Of a DNA stretch of 64,000 nt, positions 40,120 to 52,425 are shown piece after piece. Origin of the DNA: Amoebidium appalachense (taxonomy: Eukaryota > Ichthyosporea). The stretch is from contig CAVNZM010000011.1 of NCBI GenBank assembly GCA_963693365.1, positions 744,001-808,000 of the forward strand. The letters run 5' to 3'. The notes below the pieces were generated by a model that saw only the letters and a list, made by a program, of their open reading frames with translations, was not told the origin of the DNA and did not search any database. A program made the position numbers and the translations under genes. The stretch's first letter is position 1, and the number at the start of each line of letters is the position of its first letter.

Positions 40120-41215
40120 ATTCTGTTGTGCTTTTTATCGCATGGTAGGAAGAGTGTGCATAAAAACCTTCCGGGTTATTTGATTATGGTGTGAAAATAA
40201 AGCTCTCATTAACCATATAGTTATTCAATCCAAATGTAACTGCTTGAGTTACTGCAGGTTGTTGTGCAACTGCAGGGGTTACTTTCATGGAGTTCAATGC
40301 CCGTGAACCATGGTCTACGGACACCTCATATTAGCTGATGCATATTTGGTGCCTTCCAAGTAGGTGTTTCGAATTGTTTGCAAGGTTTGTTTTAACCGGC
40401 GGGCCGGCACAGTCGGGACTCAAACTCACGCTGTTCGGGAGTCACGATGGCTTAGAGATCATTTCTCGCGTCATTTGTTTCTGAGCAAACTTCGAGTACA
40501 GAGTTAATTATCCGGAGCAGATCTTTAGCTGGCACGTGGCTGGTCAGCTGTGTACTACAATGCATGAGGAGCTCATGGGGCCAGTTATTAATAAATTGGC
40601 ATCATTACATTTGATGATGGCAGGGTCAGTGCGATAGGAGGTGAGGCTATACAAAGTGTTCACTGCTGGTGCATGCGTACTGTTAGTAAAGCGCTTCCGG
40701 AAAACCGTTCACCGAAAACTGTGCCGAAACACTGGTGCGTGGCATACACATGTATGCGCCGGACTCGCTATTATTAATAATTTTTTATTAGCTTGTCTTT
40801 TCAGGTGAAACAACACATACAGTTGCAAGGGGAGATCAGTTGGGGAAAACGTGAATCATGATATGATCGATCAGATGAGCATGCATGCATGAGTCATGAG
40901 TGGAGTGGACGTACTACCCACTACGTATACGTGTTATAAGCGTATGTATACGCTGTGACATACGCGTCCAGTACATAACCTTTCAAAGACACAGATTTTT
41001 CACAACAGGCGCCATTTTGCTACATCCGTTCATTCATTCATATCATTGGCTCTTATGGCACAAGATGTATGAGCACGTAAAACAGACGCAAAACGTATCA
41101 TCAAGTGCACTGCACCTTTCAAAGTCATGCCGATGCATAATTGTGTGCACCGAGCTAGTTCGAGGAAAATTCCGATTCGCCCAACGCGCACCAGCTCTTG
41201 TTCGCTGTTTATCTA
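40120..41215. other. Spacer; no gene seen
   Basis: Base composition is balanced and without simple repeats, unlike most of the window. No conserved coding segment was recognised on either strand. Confidence 0.5.
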
Positions 41216-41219
41216 ACCA

Positions 41220-41675
41220 ATCGCTGGCATGAATTTTTCCTATCGGTCTATCTAATAACCAATAGAAATTCGAAGACTAGCTTATTTAGATAATCCTGAT
41301 ATTACTTCTATTGACTATCTGTTAAACCACCATATGTTTTTTTGTTGAATTCTATTGGTCGTCACATTGAGTATTTATATATGATTTTCACACAGTGTTC
41401 AGGTATCTCAGTATGCACTTGTTACTGGATAACTCGTGAAGTTTTTATTGTCTTCTCGGCATGCCGTATCTTCCGTCGAATAAATCCAGTCAAAAGAAGA
41501 AAAAAAAAATTAACGAGTTTTCTAGGGTGTATGATTATTTGAGTCATCTCCTCCGTATCCGTGGGTAGGGGTTTTTTTTTTTTTTTTTTTTTTTTTTTGT
41601 TTGTATTTTCTTCTCTGAGATATCTGTGATATATCCGGCTTGCTTCTCTTTCATGAGCATATCAATAAAGTCATC
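41220..41675 (+). mobile_element. LINE-like retroelement 3' fragment (nested copies) with A and T runs
   Basis: 41245-41345 is the reverse of 58030-58110. 41345-41510 matches 57855-58030 in the same orientation (GGTCGTCACATTGAGTAT, then CAGTGTTCAGGTATCTCAGT, ending AATAAATCCAGTCAAAAG and an A run). 41515-41675 matches the reverse of 56980-57125. The peptide GRHIEY-YMIFTQCSG is shared with 57890. This is consistent with 5'-truncated non-LTR insertions. Confidence 0.65.
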
Positions 41676-42418
41676 ATTATTTTTTTCTTCAGTGCAACAT
41701 GTTTCAAAAGCGCTTTGAGGAGGAAATACATGTTTCTATTGGATATGCAGTAATTAACGGGCGTGAGGGTATCACCACTCGAACTCCGTGCAAGGAGTTG
41801 CCACGTGCCAAGGACGCCAGACAAGGCTGAGTGCCTGAGACGCGGTGTTCCGTGACTTCGCACTTACTCTACTTAGCCTCACTTGCAAACAAATTTGTCT
41901 GAACGGTGAATTATGATGTAACCAACCATGGAAGTCCACACGCCACAAGGCTGTGCATGGCAAATGGACACAGGACATGTACATGGGGAAATTGGTATTT
42001 TGTCGTGCTCTCATGCACCGACCAAAATATTTCTGATACAGTCCCTCTCCCCGTCCCGGCTTCCAGCCTGGGTCATCCCTACAAACCCCCCTCCCACACC
42101 CACAAAAAACACCAATCCCACCGCCATCACAGAGTGCCTGTTCGCACCCTTGCTCCCGGTTTGTCTTCGCTCAGTATAGTCTAAGGACAATGATAATTGT
42201 GGCCAGAAAGAATGGCCAAAAAGAGAAAAACCGAGCCCACAAAAACAAAACCAAAAAAACCAAATTATAATTATTATAAATTGCCGAAAGCTTGAAAAAG
42301 ACACATAAATGCAACGCAGGCGCCATTATCTAACAGACGGCCCAACTACATGCAAATCCCGCCGCTGTAGACAGGCAGTCCCAGACGCGCATGATTTTAG
42401 AGCAAGCAGCATTTGTGC

Positions 42419-43698
42419 TTAGGAGTTGGCCACAATGTACTTGACCACGTCCTCAGCCGTGAAGATCTTCTCGGCATCCTTGTCGGGGATGGCCAACGAG
42501 AACTCGTCCTCCATGGCCATGATCTGCAGCCAATCAAAAGCAATCAGCCATAGCATACGAATCATACAAGGTACCCATGGCTTGAAACGTTGGATCATAG
42601 AGTGATGATACCGGCGCGTGGAGATATACTAAAGGACCATTCAGGCCAATCTTCCCTATCCCCCCCCCCACTCCACCACACACACACAGACGCCTCATCC
42701 ATCGATCTCACATTCGCGAGAATGGAGAGGGATGAGTGAGTGGGTGTGTGTGTGTGTGTGTGTATGAAGAGAAGACGGGAGGGGGAGGGGGGGGGGGGGG
42801 GGGGGGGGGGAGAGAGTGTGTGTGTGTGTGTGTGGAGAGGGGAGGGAGAGGGAGGGAGGGAGTAAGAAAGGGAGAGCGAGAGAATGTGTGTATAAAATCA
42901 GAGGGAGAGAAAGCTAGTGCAAGGGGGGGGGGGGTCATCGAAACCACCACCAGGAAGCAAAAAGTCTGCCAGAAAGAAAGGACCTAGCGACAAATGTACC
43001 CGGGCTGCATGATCCACAAACAACAACAGGCAAAGGCGGGGGGAGGGGGGGGGGGGGGGGGGAGGGGGGGGGGGGGGAGGCATTAAAGAGCACTAAGTAT
43101 ACATCCTCGATGGATGACAGCAGATTTTGGACAGCACACAAAGAGGATGAATCCTAGCAGAGTCGGCTTACAGAGGGAGAGACGCGGGGAGGGGGGGGGG
43201 GGGGGGGAGGGACGCCAAAATTTTGAGACAACAAAACACAAGGAGCCACACATCGAATGCCATATCAACACAAATACATAAAGAAACAGCCAGTACCGCA
43301 GATTTCCTAAACAGGGAATAATCAGAGGGGCGGGGGAAATAATCACGAACACGGAACAGTGCCATAGAACGGCATGCCAAGGCAACAATTAACACACAAA
43401 AGAATCTAAAAATCCACGACGCATACTGCCTAAAAACAGTCTCAAAAGCAAATCACAACCACACGCGCGCACAAACATCCAGCCGCACGCGTACGTGCAC
43501 ACACCCACATCCACAAAAACACAGAGGGAGATGCCATAGGGAAAGAGGGGGAAATGTAGAGAGAGAGAGAGAGAGAGAGAGCCGGCATGCATATCACACC
43601 ATGGAACGAAAAAACCGGGTTGAATCACACCTACGAAGTGCGCATATGCAAACACAAAACACAAAAAAAGGATTCAAGACTGCTCTAAACGGGGGGAG

Positions 43699-43734
<36 letters not shown>

Positions 43735-44032
43735 GGGAGCGCAACGTACAACAAGAAGTCACAAAGACACAATGAATACGGCACACATGCGTTCTCTCCA
43801 TAAACACAAAGCAACAGTGCCCGTCCTTATGGTACGCAAGCTTGCGCATGTAGGTTTAGCCGTGGTGTGTGTTGTGTTGAAGAAGGGGTTGGTAGATTTT
43901 TATTCGCGGGGAGAGACTTCCCCCAGGGAGAAGGGGGGGGGGGGGGGGGGGGGGGGAGTGGTCCGTGGGATGTGTGCCTACAGCTGCATGAGCATGAGCC
44001 TGTGAAAGTAAGAGGTTTTTTGTTTTTTTTTG

Positions 44033-44068
<36 letters not shown>

Positions 44069-44861
44069 GATTACAGCACGAGGGACCTAAACACAACAAA
44101 GAACAAAATGTGTGTGTTGGGGGGTAACATGCACGCACCAGCTCGACAGTGTCTAGGCTGTCCAGGCCAAGGTCCTTAATGAAGTGTGCTGACAGAGACA
44201 CCTGCACACACCATCGTCAGTGTGCTTGTCCATAATCACTCCCCCCCCACCCCCCTTCCCCCATCACCGCCACCACCCTTCAATGCCCTGTGAAAGTGCA
44301 TCACGTGTACTCAATGGGTCTGCCTTCTGCCTTCCCTCATTTATCCAACAAGAGAGCGGACGGAGAAGGGAACGGGGGGGGGGGGGGGGACGGGGGGTGT
44401 CACGCTTTGTCTGTCATTAACGCTGCCATTACCTCTAAGTTGTCAATCCCTACCTTGATCCATCCCTTTTCAATTTACTAAACACACATTTCTATCGGAA
44501 CGATCCCATATCCCAACGAGCACACGCATAGATGCAAAGGTGCGCGCACACACGCACACACACAAAATTTCCTAAAGACACCAACCGCAAACACACACAT
44601 AGATTCGAGGGGATGCACACATGCACCCCAACCAGGGAGAACTGGTTCCTTTCCCCAACAATCTACATATCACTTTTAGCGACCCTCCCCCACGGCCCCC
44701 GTCAACCCCCTCCTCCCTCCTCCCCCAACCCCCTCCTACCACACGCACACACCTCCCGCTTCTCCCCCAGACCACCACCACGACCACAAAAATACGCAAA
44801 TACGCCGCAAGCAACACACAACATTGAAGCCCTTCCATGTTCACCGCCATCACCTCCCCCC

Positions 44862-44892
<31 letters not shown>

Positions 44893-45787
44893 ACACACAT
44901 ACACACACCCCTGTCCCCTCCCCACACCATCACCAAACCAAACCAGAAAAAGCAACCACACCAGTCAAATTCTCCCACCCATACACACTCGTTCCTATCC
45001 TTCCACATTTCACTCCCGCCACCTACATTGAGTGCATCACAAGCCCCCTGATAGTTGTTTACAATCCTGTGTAGCAGTCCAATAAACAACACAGAAAACC
45101 AACCCCCTCCTATTCCCCAGCCCAGACCTCCCAACCCAAGCATCACTCCCACCTCCACTTAAAACTCCTATTTTCGAAGGTCGCTTACACCTCAATACAA
45201 AAAACCCCTGTTTAATTTAAAGTTCGTTATGTCTTCCGTTTCTCCTCCAATAAAAGCCAGGGCATCCCAACACACACCGAGGTCTACCATCAAAAAAAGT
45301 CCAACGTCGACAGGGCACTTCTTAATCGCTTTGCAACAAACACCCCTTCCCTCCCTTTCCTTCCTCGCTTCCTGTAACTTGCAAAAAAACGCTAGCGTGA
45401 ACTAAACTTGAATCAATGATTTTAATGCACCCTTAATTTATAAGACATGGTACTCTCTCATTTCAGCTCCCTCCCTCAGCCTTTCCCACTCATCCAGCAG
45501 TCGTCCCACTGACTCTTCTTCCCCCATAAATAGGAATATAAATGGGTAGAATACCCACTAGAGCACACGCACACGCGCAGCACACATACCTTTCCTGCGT
45601 CGACCTTCTCATAGTTCTTCAGGATGTCCAGCACACGCCCAGCCACCTCCTCGTGGCTGGGGCCGTCTGCGTAAAACCTCCGTGCGATAAGCGCAAGTGC
45701 GGGTGTTTGTCTGCTTACAAGCATGCTGATTTGACTGCGCGCAGCCACCTGGGTGAGCGGTCGAATGGCTGAGAAAAGGCCCGACAT
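42419..45787 (-). CDS. NDUFAB1: Mitochondrial acyl carrier protein (complex I subunit AB1), three exons
   Basis: Exons in coding order: 45787-45590, 44201-44139, 42523-42419; phases fit and give 121 residues. The first exon begins MSGLFSAIRPLTQVAA with a basic, serine-rich N-terminus ending near RRFYADG, a typical mitochondrial presequence. Exon 2 has DLGLDSLDTVEL, with the serine that takes 4'-phosphopantetheine. Exon 3 continues IMAMEDEFSLAIPDKDAEKI and ends VVKYIVANS. The protein carries acyl chains for mitochondrial fatty acid and lipoate synthesis and is also a subunit of respiratory complex I. Introns of about 1.6 and 1.4 kb are full of poly-G, CA and C-rich sequence. The frame stays open upstream of the chosen ATG (to 45886); the chosen start gives a normal length. 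It is divergent from the transposase-like gene, with about 590 bases between start codons. Confidence 0.95.
42524..44138. repeat. Second acyl carrier protein intron: poly-G runs and G/A-rich sequence
   Basis: Poly-G runs occur at 42790-42810, 43040-43078, 43190-43208, 43700-43733, 43935-43958 and 44048-44069, with short GT and GA arrays. No exon or RNA gene was recognised. Confidence 0.7.
44202..45589. other. First acyl carrier protein intron: C-rich and CA-rich, no gene seen
   Basis: Mostly C-rich sequence with a poly-C/CA tract at 44856-44910. No exon is supported. Confidence 0.6.
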
Positions 45788-46373
45788 TTTTCTAAGAAAT
45801 GAGTGGTTAAAACACAACGAGGGAGGGAGAAGGCGACCGGTGTGTAGGCTGGCTGGGTGTGGCTGCTTTTGTGGCCCAGCCATCATTTTTCAGCCATGGC
45901 CGCATGCGGGTCAGACAAAACAGGCCAGAGACATTCGGGCTGCGATGAAACCGAACCGAAAGTCGTAAAGTCTGGGGGTTAGATCCGTTCCATTGATTGG
46001 ATCCCTGGAATCTTTTATATATAATGACTTTATTGGGGCCTTTATTGGGGGGGTGCGGCATGCCAGGAGCTACTACTAGAGAGAAGGGGGGGTATGATTG
46101 GAGGGGGGGGTGTTCAGCTAACCTTATATGGATAAAGCAAAGTTACAAGGATTCAAGCCATTGGTTGGGCAAGACCCCTTTTGCCGAATATGGATAACAG
46201 ATCATACACTGCTGTAGGCGGCGGTCAGGAATTGGCGCGCTCTTTACTGGTCACAATTCACAACCAGTCCGGGAAGGCCATGAGCAGCATTGCCGAGCAC
46301 ACTGGAATACGGGAATGTTTGCGGTAACGTAGTCGCACTAGGGGGGCAGGGGGCCAGGCCCCAAGTGTTTAAA

Positions 46374-47765
46374 ATGAAGCCAGGCTGCCCTAAGGGCACA
46401 ACACAGCGCCCTGGGCATAAAACAGGCGGAGCTAGGGAGGGAGCTGGGCGCAAAAAAAAAGATGCTGCATTTGTTCAGCCTTTAGCGAACTTTGCAGGTT
46501 TTGGGACGGCAAACAAAGCTGTTTTGCAGGAACTAAACGTAAACGTACAACCCGAACAGCCCCCTCTATCTAAGGCCGCCGACATAAGGGCCCGTGTAGT
46601 TGAGGCAGGTAGCGTCCATTCGTTACCAAGAGAAATGGATCGGGCCCCTGCTCCACACCCACCAGACATACAGGTGCAACCCGACGAGGAACCTTTGCTA
46701 AATGCAGCAGCAGATGCGTACCGGGTAGACGAGGATGAAGGGGAGGAAGAGGGAGAAGATAATACGGACGGGGATGACGGTGGAGAGGAGTTTTCTGACG
46801 CGGCGGGCGAAACAATCAAGTCGCACCTGCACACAGTGAAAGAGAGTCTCAAAGATGAGAAGACGCCTGTGGGGTGGCATCTTCCACCTCCCATTATAGG
46901 CTTTAAATTTGGGGGCGATCCAGCGCCTTTCTACAAACCCAGATGTTTTGCCTGGCTTCCGGAAAGGTTGTCTCCCGGTTTCATGGTGCCGTGCCCCTTC
47001 GATGATCACTACGTGGACCCCCACAACCACCCCAACCCACACCGTACTTCTCGCAATGGGTTCATGAGCAACCCCGTAGGACGGCGTGTTATCGACTTTG
47101 ACAGCTGCTACTACATTATCACGGCCCGGTACTTTTGTGACACATGCAAAAAAAACTTTGCCGGCACAAACCCCCCAGACAATTAAACGCCTTCCACTCT
47201 TCATGCGTGATCAGTTTCCGGCCTACCTTAGCCACCGCAGTGGGCTCGACCTAAAGGTGGTAACATTGTTGCGTGCACTGGCAGACAAAGGTGTGGGCCC
47301 AAACGCCTTTGCCACCCTCCTCTCGGAGCTCCACAAGCAGCGATACGACGAGCAGCGGCTCCTGTATTACTCGAGGGCGCTGCATTGGACCAAGTATGAA
47401 CTCAAAAAGCGTAACGATTTCCGCCCCCACGACCAGCGCCTGACAGAACTTCCCCCAGAGGAGCAGGCGGCTAAGTTCTCGGCGTTTGGTGACAAAAAAT
47501 GGTTACGCTGGACATGTGCCTTCAGGCAAGTGTGCACTGCATTTTGGGTGTGTAAATGGTCCCCATTGTTTTGTATGCACGTGCTTGGGCATTTTTTGGG
47601 TTGGCTTGGTAGGGTTTTGTTTTATTATTTTTTATTTTTTTTTTAGGGGGGGGGGGGACTTGGAAATGGGTTTTGGAAGTGTGGTCAATAAGTTTCTATT
47701 ATGGTGGTGGTGGATGTGTGGTGGTGGATGTGCGCCTGTGAGTGTGCGTGTACTTGTGGGTCCGT

Positions 47766-47796
<31 letters not shown>

Positions 47797-49025
47797 GGGG
47801 GGGGAGGGGGGAGGGGGGACATGGTGATGGATTAGGTGGTGGTGGTGGCAATCAGTCATGGTGGTGGTGGTGGTGGTGGTGGGGGGGGGGGGGGGGGGGG
47901 GGGGGGAGGGGCAGAGGGATCATCAGAGGGGTGAAAGCATAACGGTCCATGTACCAGTGAGTGTGCTTGGGAAATCGTGGAGAACTGTTATGCCTGAAAT
48001 TAGATGGTGGGTGTGCGCATGTGTGTCTGTGTGTGTTGGGGGAAAGGAGGTGGAGAGCGGGGGGGGGGGGGGGGGGGGGGGGGGAGGGCACATGGTGGTA
48101 GACTGGATCTTGGTGGCGGTACTTAATGGTTATTATAGTAGTGGCAGGAGGGTGTGGGGGGAAGGGCAAACGGACGTGCAGGGGACAAACTGCAGATGGG
48201 GCACAAAGGGGAAAGAAGGTGAAAGTTGGTGCAATGACTTGGAGGGTTTGCGCGCGCCGGGAGGCGGGGGGAGGGGGGGGGGGGGGGGAGGGGGGGGGGG
48301 GGCAAACGGCCGGAGATGGGTGTGTAGCGTTTTTGAGATGGGAAAAGCCATACAGACTTACGAAAATACAGAGAGGTGAGATGAACACGAGGGACTAGAG
48401 GGAATGGGGGGGATGGTCCTGATGGGAGGGTGGTGGAGTTCTAACAGTACTTGGGGTTCAGGCAAATACCTGAGTGCCGTGTATACTGAGTTCAGCGACC
48501 GCACGGCAAAGTACCAGAGCCTGGACACGCAGCTCAAGCCCGTAAACAACGTGCTCAAGGCCGACCACACCTTCCAAATTGGGAAGCTCACCGGCATCAA
48601 TGGGGAGCCTCTGTACCGAGGCCTATGGACTTGTGTAAACGAGCTTGGCGGTGTGTGGTCCCTCCTCTTCTCCCCCCTCCCCCCACTCTCCCCCCAGGCC
48701 CCCTCCCCCCCCCCCCCCCCCCCCCACACACGCCCACCCCCCCCCCCCCCCCACACACACACACACACACGCCCCCTCCCCCCCCCCTCCCCCCCCCCTC
48801 CCCCTCTAGGGCCTTTAAATCTCTTAGGCTCCACATTTAATGAGGTGGCACACTGTGAGTAGAGGTTTGTAGTATGTGGGTTTTGGGGACAATTCTTGCC
48901 CTGTCGAGCAAAAACTAGGAAGCTCCAGATATGTGTGTATGTGTTTTTGCTGGGTAGAGATTGGGGTGGGCTGGGGTGGAGCTTTCTTTTGGCGGGGAAT
49001 CGGGGGGGGGGGGGGGGGGGGGGGG

Positions 49026-49062
<37 letters not shown>

Positions 49063-50558
49063 AGCTTCTGCCAAGCAGAATGGGAGTAGGGGCCAGTGAT
49101 TGCAAGGGATGCAGGGGGGGGGGGGGGGGGGGGGGGAGACACCACCGTCGGGGTTGAAGGTAGAGAGGGCAAGAGGCCCGGGGTGGGGTGGGGGGGGGGG
49201 GGGGGGGGGGGGACAGTAGGTGCCATATGGAGGGCTGTCCCATGGTTTGGGGGGAGGGGGAGTGGGGAAGGATCGTGGGCACATGGGTTTGGGGGGAAGG
49301 CAGAGAGGGGGAAAGGATTGTGATCACAAGGGTTTAGGGGGAGGAAGGGGGAAGGATTGTAGGTACATGGGTTTAGGGGGGAGGGGGGGGGGGAAGATTT
49401 TGGGGGAAAGGGAGGCCTGGGGAAAGTATGTGGGCACATGGGTTTGGGGGGGAAGGAGGGGGAAGGGTTTTGGGGGAGAGGGAGGGGGAAAGTATGTGGG
49501 CACATGGGTTTGGGGGGAGGGAGGGGGAAAGGATTGTGTGGGCACTGAAGTCTCGTGAAGGGCCATGTGGTAAGGGAAGCTAGAACATGCATGGCTGCTC
49601 GGAGATGCCCTCTCACACAGTGCGGCACCCCAGAGATCCGGGCGCAGGTATTTACACGGGACTGCAGCCACCAGGAGATTGAGCCCGTGATCCAGCGCAT
49701 CTCTGCCACCACGGCGGCGCTCAACAGCAAGGGCCCGGCCTTCTTCTACACAGATCGGTGCTGCCAAGACCGGGCGTTTGTTGAGCGCATGTTTCCAACC
49801 CTAGCCCGGCCAAAATGCCCCGTCCGTCTGAACGAGGCTGCGCTGGTAAGCGTGACGGACGGTCTGCCTGGGCTGGAGCTGCCGGCCAACTACCCTAAGC
49901 CGGTGTACACCGACTGCCAGGGGGCGGTGGTGGCTACAGCGGCCATTCGTGCCGACCTGGAGGGGCAGCAGCACCGCGTGGTGGGGCTGGACTGCGAGTG
50001 GGTCTATCGGGTGGGCCAGGCGCGGTCCAAGGTTTGCACGCTGCAGATTGCCACCGCACGGGCCGTGTACATCTTCCACTTGGCACGCATGGGCCCCAAC
50101 CACAGCCCGCCCGCGCGGCTGGTGGACGAGCTGATTGCGCTGCTTAGGGACCCCAGCATCATCAAGGTGGGCAAGCAGATCGGCACGGACTCGGCCCACC
50201 TCAACAAGGACTACGGCACCCCTGTGGCCAGCTATCTGGAGCTGGGCCGGTTCTGCTATGCCCGTGCAGCTATCACCTCTGCGGCCCGGGGCTTGGCCGA
50301 CATCACTGCCCAGGTCATAGGCAAGAAGCTGCCCAAGCCGGCACTTGTTCGATGCTCCAACTGGCACGAGCCGCTATCAGAGGTGCAGGCCACCTACGCT
50401 GCCCTTGATGCATATGCGTCCCTGCAGGTCTACTCGGCCGTGGTCGATAGGCCAAACCTGTCAGGTGTGTATCCCACCTGCTTTTTGCCCCAGTGCTTAT
50501 GTGCTTATGCCAGATATAGAAAGATTGTGGGCCCCCCAGAGGGGAGAGGGGAGGGGGA

Positions 50559-50589
<31 letters not shown>

Positions 50590-50683
50590 TGGCTGACCAC
50601 ATGGGCCAGTGTTCCAGTTGTGTTATGCTGGGTGTCGGGTGGCTATCAAAGGAGGGGGTGATTGGTGGTGGTGGTGGTGGTGG

Positions 50684-50714
<31 letters not shown>

Positions 50715-52359
50715 TATAGCACTGTTAACACGTGCAAGTGCCACACAAGCTGGGCACTGGGAGAGGGGGGGGGGGGGGGGAGGGAGAAGGGGGGGGGGGG
50801 GGGGGGAGAAGGGGGTTGCTAAGGAATATGCATTTGATTTTTGTGGAGCGAAGAGAAAAACGTTGGTGCTGTGGCTTTTTGGCTGAGTTTTTTGCTTCCC
50901 TCTATGACATGCAGCGCGGCTTCATGCAAAGGCACTCGGTGAAGGGGTTGAGATTGTGCCCCGGCGGGGCCCACATGCTGCAGCAGCCACCGGGGTGGTG
51001 CTGGCTGTGCAGCCGGAGCGCTGGGGGGGCATGAAGGTGGGCAAGAAGCATGCAGTGGTGCGGGTGGATCAGGTGCTGTCGCCGGCCATGCAGGTGCCCT
51101 TTGGCCCCGACAAGGGCAAGACCCTGGGAGAGCTGGGCCCGCCGCCCTTTGAGCTGATGGTGCACCTGCAGTGGCTACGGCCCATTCAGCCCCCACCGGA
51201 CCCAGGTGCCGAGGTGCCGGTGGTCCCTGACCCAGCCCCTCCCCCTGCCAGTCCTCCCCCTGCCGAGCAGCAGCAACCCCTTGCCGGCCCACAGGCACCC
51301 CCCCAGGACCCCCAGGCAGCCCCGGGGGGCCTTGAGGCAGCCCCAGGGGGACCCGAGGCAGCTCCCAGAGAGGGCATGTTGGGCCAGGCACCGCCTGGGG
51401 AGGTGGTGTGGCAGACTGTGCTGAATGACGCCTTCCACTCCATTGCAAACACGGCGGACGGCACGTACAAGTCACACCCCCGCAGGGCTGAGTACGCACG
51501 CGCACTCAGCGAGGCAATATTTGTGTGGAATGAAGAGGATTACGGACATGTGAAGGTGCCCCCCCCCTCCCCCCCCCCCCCCCAAAATAAAAAATAAAAA
51601 ATAAAAATAAAAAAAACGGCAACAACAACATGCGTGACTGACGCGCACACACACATACACTCGTTAGCACACACTCACCATTCCACCCACAACCATGCAC
51701 ACCTTCGACAAAACTTCTGAGGGAAGAGAGAGAGCCTGAGCCTCAGAGAGAGGGGGGGCAAGGGGGGGGGGGGGAGGGGGGGGAGGGGGGAGGAGAGTGG
51801 GGGTTATTCATATGCCTAGAGAGAAATAATGTAGGGTTGTGGGGGGAAATAGCCACATGCATTTTTTACTTGTGTTGGGGGAGAAGATGGGGGGGGTGGA
51901 GGGGAGGGGTCCTACAATAACGGCAGGTATCAAAGTCTACCAAACCCAAATTGCAGTGTGCGTAGTAAATTAATATTGGCATCCTGCCTCACAGGGGGTG
52001 CTGGAGCAGAAGGGCATCGACATTGAAACCGAGCTCAAGGGCGGCGACCTGAGCTACTTCATGGAGCGCATCCGGCGGGTTATTCCCGACCCATACACGC
52101 TGGTCTCGCGGCTGGTGGAGTTCAAAAACACCTACAAGGATGTGCCGCCCGGACCGGATGGCAAGCCTCTGTTCAAGAAGGATGGCTTTGAAAGACTCGA
52201 GGCAACATCCCCCCCCCCCCCCCCCTCCCCCTGCAGGCGCCCAACAACTCCACCACCACAGAAAAGATTCTTCGCTTATTTGTCATCCTTGGTTCATCTG
52301 CACACACACGCACACCCTAGCCTCCCCCCCCCCCCCCCCCCCCTCCCCCCCCCAAACAT

Positions 52360-52425
<66 letters not shown>

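Noticed and set aside
42010-42304. Small membrane protein on the minus strand after the acyl carrier protein stop
   Set aside because: Hydrophobicity comes from a T-rich low-complexity stretch; more likely 3' flanking sequence of NDUFAB1.
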